Below, one piece after another: positions 20,941-32,078 of a stretch of DNA of 64,000 nucleotides. Positions within the stretch are counted from its first letter, which is position 1. Each line of letters opens with the position of its first letter. Source of the stretch: Tupaia tana (lineage: Eukaryota; Chordata; Mammalia; Scandentia; Tupaiidae); the NCBI GenBank assembly GCA_026018925.1, contig JAKSZU010000005.1, positions 24,926,779 to 24,990,778 on the forward strand. Direction: 5' to 3'. Position numbers and translations under genes: made by a program. The notes below the pieces were generated by a model. That model searched no databases and was not told the DNA's origin. It saw only the letters and a list, made by a program, of their open reading frames with translations.

Positions 20941-21227
20941 AAAAGGTAAATAAACAAGTGCAAGGCTCCTTGACATCTTGGAACTGATTCAAACTTCTCC
21001 AGCCCCGCCCCTTTTCCACATTTCAGGAGTCACTCAGAGCTCTGTGGCAAGATTACAAACCTAATGAAATAATGTGGTTGACACACCATTTCCAAATATG
21101 TATAGTCTGTTCTGCTCTGTGATGTAAGTGCTCCTGAAAACAACCACACTGCACAAAATCAGTCAATAAACAGCAGAGGACTTACGGGTGTAAATGGAGA
21201 TGAGAAAAAACTCTAAGTATCATCTGC

Positions 21228-21380
21228 GATAGACTGGCTCTGTGGCCTGGTATTTAAAAGAGCTGATCCCACATGGTCAACAGTAGTTTAAATTCTGGTC
21301 TGGGCAGCTTGAAAAACTGCAGGGTGTGTGTGCACACATGGCCCAAATCTCAACAGGATAAAGAAATGGAGGAGTGGGAA
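21228..21380 (+). mobile_element. SINE-C, 3'-shortened
   Basis: 'gactggctctgtggcctggt', 'gagctgatcccacatggtca', 'cagcttgaaaaactgcaggg', stopping at 'gaaatggaggag' without the CT-rich tail, where L1 text begins. Confidence 0.7.
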
Positions 21381-21384
21381 TGTA

Positions 21385-22270
21385 AATAGTTTCAGCCACT
21401 GTGGAAAACAATATGGAGGTTCCTCAAAAATCTACAAATAGAACTACCATTTGATCCAGTAATCCCACTTCTGGGTACCTACTCAAAGGACAGGAGAATA
21501 CTCAGTCGGAAAAGCGCTTGCACATCGATGTATACTGCAGCTTTATTTATGATCGTTAAGACACGGAACCAACCCAAATGCCCACAAATAGATGAATGGA
21601 TTGAAAAAGTGTGGCACATATACTCTATGGAATACTGCTCACCCATAAAAAAAAATAAGACCTGGGAATATGATAGAAAGTGGTCAGATATGGAGGATCT
21701 ATTGCTGAGTGAAATAAGCCAGGATATGAAAGAAAGATATTGTATGTATCCACTTAATATATACTGACTATCTTCACTTTATGGTAGAGATCAAAATATT
21801 GGAGGGCATAAAAGCAGTGAAAATAGTTAGTGATGATAAGACAGTGTGGAACGGGGCAGGAGAAGAGATAAGTATGGAGAAGGATAGCAAGAGAACAAAT
21901 CGAGAGGCATGACATTAGTGGGACACAGATACGGTTTATTACCTTTTGAAGATGACATGAAAAGTATTCTCAACTGGACAGGTCTGAGAAGTATTTCATG
22001 TTGGGTAAAGTCTTTTTACAAGCAAAATGATAAATAGTGATTGAATCTTTAAAAAATAATTGGAATAATAATAATAATAACCATCTGGAAAAAAAAAGAA
22101 AAGCTATTGGATGACGATGATGGAGATTTTAATGTCTCTGTATTGACTGATAGGAATGATATTCCTTCTGGAAAAAGAAATGTAATACACTGTAAAGTTA
22201 TATGTGATTCAATGTAATATAAACAAGATTATGATAATAATTTTAAAAATTTTTTAAATAAAATAAAATA
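21385..22270 (+). mobile_element. L1 3' end, less diverged lineage
   Basis: 'ccactgtggaaaacaatatg', 'gaactaccatttgatccagt', 'gatgaatggattgaaaaagt' and 'ctgagtgaaataagccagg' are close to active-lineage L1 text. The 3' UTR ('gactatcttcactttatggt' onward) differs from the L1MA one nearby and ends in an AT-rich tail at about 22265. Confidence 0.82.
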
Positions 22271-22354
22271 AATTTGCTTGTTCTGCTTTAAAAAAGATTG
22301 AAACAGCAATAAACAAGTAGCACTTGAAATTTAAAAAAATAGAGGATAAAGTAT

Positions 22355-22438
22355 TGGGAGTGCTTTCTCTCTTTCTCTCTCTCTCTCCTCTCTCACTATC
22401 TCTCAAACACATGTTCCCTCTGGCAAGAAAAAAAAAAG
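22355..22438 (+). mobile_element. SINE-C 3' fragment
   Basis: Only 'gggagtgctttctctctttc', the CT tract and 'acatgttccctctggcaag' plus A's remain. Confidence 0.55.
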
Positions 22439-22519
22439 AAATCATTGGCAACATATAAATAAAGATAGGACAATAACAAAAGCAACAGCACAGTTTTACA
22501 CATGTCAAATGATTAAGAA

Positions 22520-22985
22520 ATTTTAAAAAAAAGAACTACAATGAATATAGCACTTTACTTTGAAAAACAATGTTGGCTTTGAGGTGGGCTGGGAAGGGTT
22601 GTAGTTTGTTTCCATAGCGAATGGTGAAAGAAGTATTATCTGAAATCTCACAGTCCTAAGCCCATGTGGGTGGGTGGGGCTCATTGTCCTTGGTTTGTGC
22701 TGGTACTGAACAGCACAGGTAAGTAATCCTTTGTGCCTTAAATCCTGGGATGTATTTTTCTGCCTATGAGATGTAGGTCTCTTGAGGCATGCGTTTATGA
22801 ACAAATTGAAAATCTGACCCAAAGTAGACTTTTTCCATCAACTTTTGCATCACTGTTGGAAATTCACTTGGGACTTTCTTGTCTGTACGCATGGCTTCGG
22901 AAACAATAGCAACACTGGAAACCACGAAACCAGCCATTACTGGTACTAACGGGTCTGTTCTGAAGGTCTTGGTAACTTCCATGGA
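22520..22985 (-). pseudogene. Possible retrocopy fragment, unidentified
   Basis: A 72-codon minus-strand frame (22982-22764) has balanced, protein-like composition with a short hydrophobic segment near residues 13-28, and the sequence after its stop resembles a 3' UTR running to A-rich sequence at about 22530. No family was recognised and no TSD found. It could be chance. Confidence 0.25.
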
Positions 22986-23146
22986 AGGTTTTCATATACA
23001 TAATGCTTTTCCTATAACCCTCACTCTTTGAGGTTTGAACTGAAAGGATCAAATGGCTTCGAGATGTTAAATGAGTGTTGTTGTTTGTTTGTTTTTTCCT
23101 ATATAAAAGTTCATATGTACAAAAGGATAGCAAAATACAACTTCCA

Positions 23147-23355
23147 GGGCCAATCACAATGGTGGCACAACCCTATGATGCTGGACCCAAGTGAAAAGGT
23201 CCCAGGTTTGCATCCTGGGACCTCCCTGTGCACACTGGCTACAGATGTATGAGCCTGTGATCCAGGGTGGCTGGATGGGGAGCGGATTATAGTACAAAGA
23301 TCTTGGGGTAGCCTCTCTCTCTCTTTCTCCAAAGAAATTAATGCACTTTCAAAAA
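23147..23355 (+). mobile_element. SINE-D copy
   Basis: 'gggccaatcacaatggtggc', 'caggtttgcatcctgggacc', 'tgagcctgtgatccagggtg' and a CT-rich end. The purine-rich copy of 'cggatcac' is mutated to 'cggattat'. Confidence 0.72.
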
Positions 23356-23709
23356 ATACAGTCTCCTGGGATAATAAACATGAATCGAAGTGGTTAGCAG
23401 ATATTTGAAGTGTGTGTTTTGTGTATTCCTACCCAGCTCAGTTCAGTTGGGGGCAGTTTGATAAGTTTAGACAAACTGCAAAAGTCATGTTATGTTCAAA
23501 TTGCTCCTTAATATATTAATTGCTTAAAACAAATCCACCCTATATAAGAGGGGGGTGGGCAGTGGGAGTGGGAGGGAGAGTCTCGGGAAACAAACAGAAA
23601 AGGACATTTAACAGACACAAGAATGGAAAGTTACTGTGTGTACAGTATTACCTTTGACTTGTTTGACACGCAATGCATTTATGTTTTGAGAATCAAAAAT
23701 GTACAATGA

Positions 23710-23975
23710 GGGAACCAGCAGTTAGCATAATGGCTATGTTGCTGGACTCCCACGTAGTCGACCGCGGTTCGCGTCCCGGACCCGGTGGCTTAAAACTCAC
23801 GCCGGGCACGTGTGCATGCGTGTCCAAGATCCCGAGAGGAGAATGGAGGAGAAGGGATTGCGGTGTGACCATCCCCCTGGGGGGTGATTTCTCGCTTTCT
23901 GTCTCTATGTCTCTCTCTGTCTGGCGAGCGCACGCGCCCTATTGCGAAAACCTCTCAAAAAAAAAAGATAGAAAA
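23710..23975 (+). mobile_element. SINE-A (A2), 15-bp TSD
   Basis: A2 states throughout ('ggttcgcgtccc', 'cttaaaactc', 'gtgaccatcc', 'ctctatgtctc', 'tgcgaaaacc'). Flanks 'aaaaatgtacaatga' at 23695-23709 and 23976-23990 match. Confidence 0.94.
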
Positions 23976-24007
23976 AAAAATGTACAATGATTAAGTGTAA
24001 ATTTTAG

Positions 24008-24261
24008 GGGCTAGCAGATGACATGGTAGTTAAAGTACTAGAGTCCATGTGGACAACTGTGGTTCAAGTCCCAGGACTAGAGGCTTGAAGACCATGCAGG
24101 GCATGAGTGTGTATGTGCCCAAAATCCCAGGAAGAGAATGGAGAAGAGATTGCATTGTGGCCATTCCCCCTGAAGGGGTGATTTCTCACTTTCTTTCTCT
24201 GTCTCTCTCCAGTGAGCACATGCACCCTATGCAAAAGCCTAAAAAAAAATAATAAAAAAGG
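24008..24261 (+). mobile_element. SINE A-old copy
   Basis: 'ggctagcagatgacatggta', 'ggttcaagtcccaggactag', 'gccattccccctgaaggggt', 'cagtgagcacatgcacccta'. No CpGs survive in the head. Confidence 0.85.
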
Positions 24262-24298
24262 AATTTTTTTTAAATGAAAACAAAAAAATCTACGTTGT

Positions 24299-24486
24299 GG
24301 GGGGCCAGGAGGTGTCACAGCAGTAACACAACTGGACCCACATGGAAAATGTAGGTTTGTGTGTGTTCGTGATTCATGCCAGCTGAGAGTAAGGATGGAT
24401 TATGGCATGGAGATTCTGTTAGGGGTACCTTTTCACTCTCTTTCTTCCCTTATTCTCTCAGAATAAATAAATAAATAAAACTTTCT
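24299..24486 (+). mobile_element. SINE-D copy, shortened
   Basis: 'ggggccaggaggtgtcacag' then 'ctggacccacatggaaaatg'; the B-box is deleted. 'gattcatgccagctgagag' and 'gaataaataaataaataaaa' complete it. Confidence 0.65.
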
Positions 24487-24671
24487 TCAAAATGCAGATG
24501 TAATCATTTGTGAAAATTGTTATTCCTCAGAGAAGTCCCCTCTACTGAACACCGTTCTCTTTACCTATAATGTACTTCCTTGTTTTGATATACTTGATTT
24601 TACAAACACACATAACTCTTGAGTATAGAGTTATCAACTAGAAAATAATAGGTATTAAAAATAAAACTTTA

Positions 24672-24957
24672 GGGGACCAGCAGTTAGCATAATGGCTATG
24701 TTGCTGGACTCCCATGTAGTTGACGCAGTTCGAGTCCTGGACCCGGTGGCTTAAACTCACGCCAGGTACGTGTGCGTGGGTGCCCAAGATTCCGAGAGGA
24801 GAATGGAGGAGAAGGGATTGCGGCGTGGCCATTCCCCCTGGGGGGTGATTTCTTGCTTTCTGTCTCTATGTCTCTCTCTGTCTTTCTGGCAAGCGCGCGC
24901 GCCCTATAGCAAAAACCTCTCCAAAAAAAATTTTTTTAAATAAAAATAAAATAAATA
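24672..24957 (+). mobile_element. SINE-A (A1), 15-bp TSD
   Basis: Flanks 'aaaaataaaacttta' at 24657-24671 and 24958-24972. One base is missing in 'gtcgaccgcag' (reads 'ttgacgcag'). The long A/T-rich tail follows 'caaaaacctctcc'. Confidence 0.92.
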
Positions 24958-24985
24958 AAAAATAAAACTTTAAAAAACAGAAGAG

Positions 24986-25070
24986 CAGGGACCAGCAGGT
25001 GGCACGGTGGTTAAGGCACTGGACACTCCTACATGGCTGCCCGCATTTCAAGTCCCAGACCTGGTGGCTT

Positions 25071-25147
<77 letters not shown>

Positions 25148-25208
25148 CTCTCTAGTAAAATGAAAATAAGTGTATGAATAAATAAAATTAAATCAATCTT
25201 TAAAAAAT
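24986..25208 (+). mobile_element. SINE-B copy
   Basis: 'gggaccagcaggtggcacgg', 'catttcaagtcccagacctg', then a CT tract running into GT, 'tctctctagtaaaatgaaaa' and the AATAAAATTAAAT end. Confidence 0.82.
25074..25146 (+). repeat. (CT)n(GT)n compound microsatellite
   Basis: About 34 bp of CT followed by about 36 bp of GT, grown from the CT tail of the enclosing SINE-B. Confidence 0.95.
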
Positions 25209-26452
25209 GTAAAAGAAAAACAAAAAGAAGAGCAGCCTGAAAAGGAGTGGGAGGAAGAGCTATACCTTTCTTGGTAGCTGATAAATGTCTGAGGTACGTG
25301 CATGTCTTCCTTGACATGGGTGAACCTAATGCCAGGGGATCCATAGGAGCTTGGAAGATGCTCCTTAATACTAACAGAACACAAATTAAAATACTCAAGG
25401 CTACGTTAGTGGCATCTGGAGTACATTCTTCTAATGTCATATTCAATTTCAGCCCTAAAGTTACCATCTCAACCATTCTAGGAAGCCAAGACAAAATCAA
25501 AGTGACTGCAGGTAAAATTCACCCACCCAGGACCAGATACAGTACTTAGGAAGGGTGGCTGGCCTGTGCCGAGCACACCTGGAAGCAGCCGGCTCTGCTC
25601 ACACACCTGCGCTGGAAGCCCGGGGTACACAGGCGGGGGCCATGCTCTCTCCTTTCTAGCTCAGGTCAGCCCCTGCTGCCGACAGAGCGGGGGTCCAGGC
25701 TGAACTCTTCTTCCGGGAGGAAGCCTGGGAGGAAGCCTCCTCCCCTGGGAACACATTTTCTCATCCAGCCACTCCCTAAGAAAGCTGCTTCCGAGCAGTG
25801 CTCCGTAGGCCAGTTCTACACTCTGCCCAGGTGAGGGAGGAGCACAAATCAGTGCTAGTGAACTGGTCTCCAGAACCCCACGATGGCCATGGTAGTGAGG
25901 AGTTAGAGGGCGACAGAGGCACAGAGCAAAGGGAGAAAGGGTAGCCTGACACAGGGAGAGCGGGAGGGAGAGCGGACCTGCACAGAGTGCCCACCACATG
26001 CCAGGCCCGTGTGGGCTCCGGAGTCCAGCCCACATAGGCCATGGGCTCCTGCACTCGTGGGTGCACACCTGGCTGAGCAGCCCAGAGTCACAGGGTGGGG
26101 ATCCAGACAGCAAGATCCAGGTGACCTGAGCCAGACTAGTATGAACCCCTTCCTGCCCGGGCCTCCTCTGCGATACTCCAGAGACTTTGAGGAGGTGGGA
26201 ACATGTGGCTGGCCATTCTTCATCTTCTCTGCCACTGTCTTCCGGTCCCCAGAATTCACAGATCTGCTGGTTTCAGGCCTATCACCACCACGTTCCCTGG
26301 TGGCACGGCAGCTGGAGACCTCCAGGAGGGGCTGGAAGGAGGGGGCAGAGCCTGCTGGGAGAAGAGACCATGGGGAGAGGAGTGCTCAACAGTATGGGAG
26401 GCTGATGATCGGCTGCAGCCCACACTTTCAATACTGGGCTGAACATTTACTC
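25209..26452. other. Low-copy GC-rich sequence
   Basis: Overlapping frames of 100-164 codons occur on both strands between 25250 and 26500. They are Pro/Ser/Arg-rich without domains, as expected of GC-rich noncoding DNA. I see no splice-flanked exon or repeat I can name. Confidence 0.45.
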
Positions 26453-26605
26453 TGGGGCTGGCAGGTGGCACAGTGGTTAGGTGCTGGACCCCCACATTAC
26501 TGACCACAGTTTCAGTCCTGGACCTGGTGACTTGCTTTCTCTCTTAGTCATATTTTTAAAATAATAATAATAATAAATACACTTAAAATAATACTTTCAA
26601 AAAAT
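26453..26605 (+). mobile_element. SINE-B copy
   Basis: 'ggggctggcaggtggcacag', 'cagtttcagtcctggacctg', short CT tail and an (ATA)n-rich end. Confidence 0.78.
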
Positions 26606-26814
26606 TACTCTGTAGAGGTTTTATAGAAGGAGAACATTGTATTGTCCCATGTTAAAGTCAGAGGTCAAAATAAAAAAATCATTATTATAGCCACATATAC
26701 TTACACACAAATAAATAATAAATAAATATAAGAAAGATGATTTTCTTTGCGTGGTGATTTTTAAAAATTTGTGTGTTCTACAATTTACATGTGGTCCGTA
26801 CAATAACCAAGGCT

Positions 26815-27445
26815 GTACTTTGAATGTGTTCTCCCAAAATCCACGTGTCAAGTCATTGTAACAAGATTAAGAGGGTAAAGGTTGCTTCCATGGTGTGGGA
26901 AGGTGGGACTTGGGAGAGGAGATTAGGATTTAGGTGGTTAGGATAGGACCCCCATCACCAAGTTCTGGTGGGCTTATAAGGTGAGGGAATCACCCGAGAA
27001 CAGAGACTCATGGACAACAGCTGCCCTGCTCTGTTCTCACCCTCGTGATGGGATCAGGTTCTGCAAGACACCCAGCAGATGTGGACTTGAACCTCCAGCC
27101 CACAAGCTGAAAAAACCTTTATTATTTTTTTTACCTTTTTTTTTTTTTTTTTGAGAAGTTTTGCTATAGGGCAAGTGCGCTCACCAGAGAGAGACAGAGA
27201 GACAGGAAGCGAGAATTCACCCTCCAGGGGGGATGGCCACACTGCAATCCCTTTGGCTCCATTCTCCTCTCGGGATCTTGGGCACGCACTCACACACACC
27301 CCGCTTGAGTTTAAGCCACCAGGTCCGCGGGACTCGAACCGCGGTCGACTACATGGGAGTCCAGCGACATAGCCATTATGCCAACTGCTAGTCCTGTGAA
27401 AACTTTATTTTTATAAATCACCCAGTTTTAAGTATTTTCTGTTAT
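26815..27445 (+). mobile_element. MST-like LTR (ERVL-MaLR) split by SINE-A
   Basis: 'gaatgtgttctcccaaaatc', 'gagattaggatttaggtggt', 'aacctccagcccacaagctg' and, beyond the SINE, 'tataaatcacccagttttaa' and 'gcaaaatggactagaatga' read as one MST-type solo LTR. No internal region is seen. Confidence 0.75.
27135..27397 (-). mobile_element. SINE-A (A1), reversed
   Basis: Inverted head 'catgccaactgctag..' preceding 'cctg', inverted intact B-box 'gggactcgaaccgcggtcga' and T-run tail. It splits the LTR's 'gaaaa(c)ctttatt' text, which appears on both sides. Confidence 0.88.
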
Positions 27446-27639
27446 TAGCAAAATGGACTAGAATGATCTATATATGTGCGTATCAATTGTTTTAAAATAG
27501 ATAACTCAAAATGACTAGAAAGAAATGTATGAAAATGTTAACAAGTAGCTCCCTCTAGATGGTGGTGTTAAAGGTATTTTATTTCCTTCTACATAATCTG
27601 CATTTTTAAAAATATTCTAAAGTAATATTAATAACAAAA

Positions 27640-27853
27640 GCAACAATAGCAACTTCCCACTGGGCACGAAGTGTGTGCCAGGCACCATCTAAACACGTGT
27701 AATAGAATGATTCGTTTTACCCTCACAATCACCCTAAAAAGTAAGGACTATTCACATCCCTGTTTCACAGCTGAGGGATGAAGGCACAGAAAATAAAGTG
27801 ACTTGCCCAGCCTCTCAACTAATAAGTGAACGAGTGTCTTCTTATGACAAAAA
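27640..27853 (-). mobile_element. MIR copy
   Basis: 'ctgtttcacagctgagggat', 'aaggcacagaaaataaagtg' and 'acttgcccagcctctcaact' are the inverted MIR core. Confidence 0.7.
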
Positions 27854-27867
27854 TAAATAAATAAATT

Positions 27868-28051
27868 GGGACCAGCAGGTGGCATGGTAATTATGGCGCT
27901 TGACTCCCACATGGCTGACTATGGTTCAAGTTCTGGACTTGGCAGCTTGCTTTCTCACTTTCCCTTTCTCTCTCTGGTCAAATTAAAAAATAATAATAAT
28001 GATAATAATTAATTTAATTTAATTAATTATTATTTTAAAAATAAATCTTTA
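27868..28051 (+). mobile_element. SINE-B copy
   Basis: 'gggaccagcaggtggcatgg', 'ggttcaagttctggacttgg', 'ctctctctggtcaaattaaa', with a long AT-rich end. Confidence 0.82.
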
Positions 28052-28089
28052 AACTTGAGGGTGAAGGCCTGGCCAAGGTGATTAACCTG

Positions 28090-28280
28090 GAGAGGTCAAA
28101 TTTGAGCCCACAAAGCTGCTTCAGACACCTAGAGACATGGTCTGGGGCAAGTGACTTAACTGCTCTGAAATTGAAAACTGTGGAGAACCACAACAATAAT
28201 ACCTATGTCAGGTTACCGAGAAGATAAAGCTCTTCTCACAATGCCTGTCCCAAAGTGAAAACCAAATGAATGCCACCCAT
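28090..28280 (+). mobile_element. MIR copy
   Basis: 'gggcaagtgacttaactgct' followed by 'ctgaaattgaaaactgtgga' and 'aataatacctatgtcaggtt' is the plus-strand MIR core. Confidence 0.65.
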
Positions 28281-29270
28281 TAGGGACTATTGTCATTGTC
28301 GCTGTGACAACTCCTGCTACAGTGACAGGGTTTGGGCGGTGTGTAGCCCTCACCGTGAGAGTTGAGAGCCACCTTGGCATAGAGCAGGAATCTCAGAGTC
28401 CTGGGCCAAACCCAGCTGTGACTTGTTTCATAAACGATGCCTGCCCAAAACATAGGCATGTCCATTCATTTGCACTTTGTAAAGCTGTTCTTTGCTCATT
28501 ATCAGGAGACTATGTGGGCTCCCCATTAATTAGACAGTCTTTGGGGGGAGGGACTTGGTTTCATTCACTGCTGAATCTCCAGTACCTAGAACAGAGCCTA
28601 GGCCACAGAAGGTGCTCCAAAAAGACTGGGTGACTAAACGGGTAGATTTCATGCTAATAGGAATTACGCGAAGTTAAAGTAGGTGTCATGTAAAATATTG
28701 ATAAAGCCTTGTTTAGTTTGCAAAATTCAGAATAATTCAAATTCATCAATAATCCCACGATTTCAAAGTTGATGGGAAGGAGAGATTAGAAGCTGTGTTT
28801 ATGCTCTCATCCAGGGTGGCCCTTTAACTAAAAACTGGGTTCGTTTCCCCGACTCAGGCTGGTTTTGAACCTTGGAAATCCTGTGAGTGATTTGGATGAC
28901 GAGTGTGCTATTATTTCACTAACATTATAATTTAAAGTATTTTTGGTGCCTTTTAAAATGTCATCCAAGCATTCACTATGTGCAAGTAGTGTACACTTTG
29001 CCTAGGAATCATTAACTTTGGAGAAGCAATTAGATGTGACCAAATAAGTTGTGTCTCTCTCTGGTCAAATTAAAATATGTGAATGGATAAGCAAAATTAA
29101 AATAATAATTCTTTTAAAAATAATAACTAATGGAAATAAATAAATAAATAAATAAATCATTCTTTTTAAAAATATTTTTAAAACATGACCACCTTGTTCT
29201 ACAGGTGAAGCAGTCCAGCTTGAGTGTTAGCATGACTGTTAGCCATTTTCAAATTAAGAAAGACTTCTGA
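28281..29270. other. Low-copy sequence with L2 and SINE-B traces
   Basis: 28550-28650 ('ctccagtacctagaacagag', 'ggtgctccaaaaagactggg') is an L2 3'-end motif. 29049-29180 ('tctctctctggtcaaattaa', AATAAATAAATAAA) is a SINE-B 3' remnant. Nothing else recognised. Confidence 0.5.
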
Positions 29271-29534
29271 GGGACCAGCAGTTAGCGTAATGGCTGTCTC
29301 TGGACTCCCACGTAGTCGACCGTGGTTCGCGTCCTGGACCTGGTGGCTTAAAACTCACGCCAGGCACGTGTGCATGTGTGCCCAAGATCACGAGAGGAGA
29401 ATAGAGGAGAAGGGATTGCGGCATGGCCACCCCCCTTGGGGGGTGATTTCTCACCTTCTGTCTCTCTGTCTCTCTCTGCCTGTCTGGCAAGCGCACGCAC
29501 CCTATATCAAAAACCTCTCCAAAAAAAAGAAAAA
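29271..29534 (+). mobile_element. SINE-A, 15-bp TSD
   Basis: Flanks 'aagaaagacttctga' at 29256-29270 and 29535-29549 are identical. Carries A2-like 'gttcgcgtcc' and 'cttaaaactc' but an A1-like tail. Confidence 0.93.
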
Positions 29535-29549
29535 AAGAAAGACTTCTGA

Positions 29550-31080
29550 TGAGAACGACGTAACAGGTGCTGAGTCATCGGAAGGTCTGTTTGAGAAATG
29601 GCCTAATGAGAAACCAGGAATGAATATTTGAAGGAAAACAGGAATCGGGATACTTGCTCAAAGGGAATCAGATGACTTTGATTATAACGAGGAGTGATTA
29701 GCACGTGCGTGTATCACGTATCTGTAAATACTGAGCACGTGCTGAGCTTCTGGAGACAGTTGGGTGGTCCTTGCTGACTGTCTCCCTGTAATCTGATTGC
29801 AGAAATAAACTCCCTTCTTCTCCAGCCTCTGCTCTCATTTCACTGACCACAAGAAGCAGCAGCCAGACTTAGTTTACTGGTAACACAGAGGTCAAAGCCT
29901 TCCCTGTTTGCAGGCTCTGCCTTCCCCAGAAGAGCCTGACGCCTCCTCTCTCTACCTACTGGGTTTGCCAAAGGAGAGCAGACCAGCCTGGGCTGTCTTA
30001 GGGTAATTCTCCACCGATCAGCAGCTCCCAACCATCTAAGGCCAGTCCCGCGGCTTGCATTTCTTCACACCTTCATTAGCTACCCAGACTGGGCAAGCCT
30101 CTTGGGCAAAGACCTACAGTTATGCAATAAATGTCAGTCCTATGCAACAAGCCATGTCATGATTTCTTTTCTTTTTCCTTTGTTCTGAAACTAACTTTCA
30201 TTGGTTTGTGCTAACCTTTAGCTACCTCTTTCGAACATAGAACAAACTGTCAACCGCTATGTAACAGAAGCTAACACGAATGCCAACTTCCCATACCATC
30301 TGAGGCCACTGAAGAATCTGAGTTGAAGAAATCAGAATTTGATTCAAAGTTCTTTAGACAGATCCATTCTATGCTCACCGGAGGCCATTGGCCCCTAGTG
30401 TCGTTTCTCCTCCTGCCCTAAGTCCTGGCAGATTTCATCCCTACTTTGCTGGCCCATCCAGCATGCTGGCCCCCTCTCAGCCACTGACACGTCTGAGCAC
30501 ACCTGGGACCCTGGCTCACCATACTGAGCTACGGCAAGTCTAGAACTTGAAACTCTATTACTCAGTGACAGCTACCAGACTTGCTCTCTGACAATGCACC
30601 GGTGGCCAGCCCCTTGGTCAGTGTGAGCTCCTCCCTGTGTTCCTTCATTCCCTGTGTGGCCTAGAGCAGCATATGGAGCCATCATTTCAAACCACTCTCA
30701 GCAGTACCCTCAGCCCCTCTAAGTCTTCCCACAACCCCACCCTGCTAGGCTCCAACTCTGGATAGAGTCAGCTCTCACCCTCATGTGCATGAGCTCTCTC
30801 TCTCTCACACACACACACACACATATGCTACCTAAACTCCCAGAGAATGTCCCCCAGCACAGGTTCAGTGTCGATACAAATCTATGGCCTCCAGTCACAG
30901 GGGGCCCAGCACTGCCTGGCGGTTCTACCCCCTTCTCCATTCACCTCTCGATTCTCTCAGAAGTCATTTCACCTCATCTTCTCATGAGTCTGTTCTAACA
31001 ACTCCTCTTCCCACTACTCACCCTAATTCCTCTTCTGAACTTATTTGCATCCTCTTCCATCCTCATCTCTTACTCTACCT
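29550..31080. other. Low-copy sequence, possible LTR end
   Basis: 29750-29890 ('gattgcagaaataaactccc', 'ctctcatttcactgaccac') has the look of an ERV1-type LTR polyadenylation end, but I could not find the rest. A (CT)n(CA)n run lies at 30791-30823. No gene recognised. Confidence 0.35.
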
Positions 31081-31122
31081 TTCTTCTTTCTTCTTTTCTT
31101 TTCTCTCTTTCTTCTTTCCTTT

Positions 31123-31185
<63 letters not shown>

Positions 31186-31200
31186 CTTTCTTTTTCTTTC
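31081..31200 (+). repeat. (TTTC)n microsatellite
   Basis: About 120 bp of TTTC units, pure at 31124-31183. It abuts the A-rich (here T-rich) end of the reversed SINE that follows and probably grew from it. The Lys/Glu/Arg and Phe/Leu/Ser repeat ORFs here are artefacts of it. Confidence 0.95.
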
Positions 31201-31443
31201 CCTTTTTCTAGAGGGCATATATTCTCCAAGGAGAAATAGAGGAAGAGGGAGAGGTGAAAGCACCCACCCCAGGAGTGATGGTCACACCACAATTCCTTCT
31301 CCTCCATCTCACTCTCTTTTGGGATTTTTGGGCACACGTGCACACACACCTGGCTTGTTTCTCAAGTCACCAGATCTGGGACTTGAACCACATGGTCAGC
31401 CGTGTGGCATTTGGTTGCCTTAACCACCAGGCCATGGAGCTGA
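31200..31443 (-). mobile_element. SINE-C, reversed
   Basis: 'gagggcatatattctccaag', 'ccacaattccttctcctcca', 'gatctgggacttgaaccac' and the head 'ccaggccatggagctgac', the family C version. Confidence 0.75.
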
Positions 31444-31552
31444 CCTGCCTCTTCCTCTTCCAAAGGTGGTAAAGTGAGCTTCTTACTGCCCAACTCCATG
31501 CTTCCATTCACACTTTGGATCCCATCTCTCCCTTCCCATTCTTTGTGAACTG

Positions 31553-31985
31553 TAGTAGATTGAATAATGGCCCCCAAAGATATCCAGTCCTAATTGCTAG
31601 AAACTGTCAATGTTATCTTATGGGGGAATGTCTTTGTAGGTGTGATTAAGTGAAGGACCTTGAGATGGGGAGATGATCCTGGATTTTCTGGCGGGCCCTA
31701 ATTTCATCACACATGTCCATATAAGATAAAAGTAGAAGGAGATTGAACACAGAAGAAGAGAAGATGATGTGACCAGGGAGGAAGAGACTAGAAAGATGTG
31801 GCTACCAGCTAATAAATACCTGGAGTCACCAAAAGCAGAAAGAGGCAAGGAACAGATTCTTCTCTGGCACCTTCAAAGAGAGTGAGGCTCTGCCGACACC
31901 GGATATCAGATTTCTGACCTGCTGAATTGTGTGAGAATAAATTTCATTGTTTGGGATCATTAGTTACAGCAGCCACTGGAAACTA
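31553..31985 (+). mobile_element. MLT1-like LTR (ERVL-MaLR)
   Basis: 'aataatggcccccaaagata', 'gtgattaagtgaaggacctt', 'gagatggggagatgatcctg', 'gcgggccctaatttcatcac' and the end 'cactggaaactaatatg' form an almost complete solo LTR. Confidence 0.78.
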
Positions 31986-32078
31986 ATATGGCATCTCCAT
32001 TTCATCAATTACTCCTTTCTACACTTTAGTCTCTCCTGTCTTATCTTTTCATTGCCACCTTTTAAATAGTCAAATCTT

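Noticed and set aside
20325..22270. Possible intact L1 ORF2
   Set aside because: Only the last part of ORF2 and the 3' UTR are present, with stops and frameshifts; two different L1 3' ends lie side by side.
25048..25500. 150-codon minus ORF with a His-Thr run and Arg-Glu run
   Set aside because: Half of it is the (CT)n(GT)n microsatellite and SINE-B; the remainder matched no family I know.
31041..31349. Lys/Glu/Arg-repeat and Phe/Leu/Ser-repeat ORFs
   Set aside because: Pure translation of the (TTTC)n microsatellite and the neighbouring SINE.
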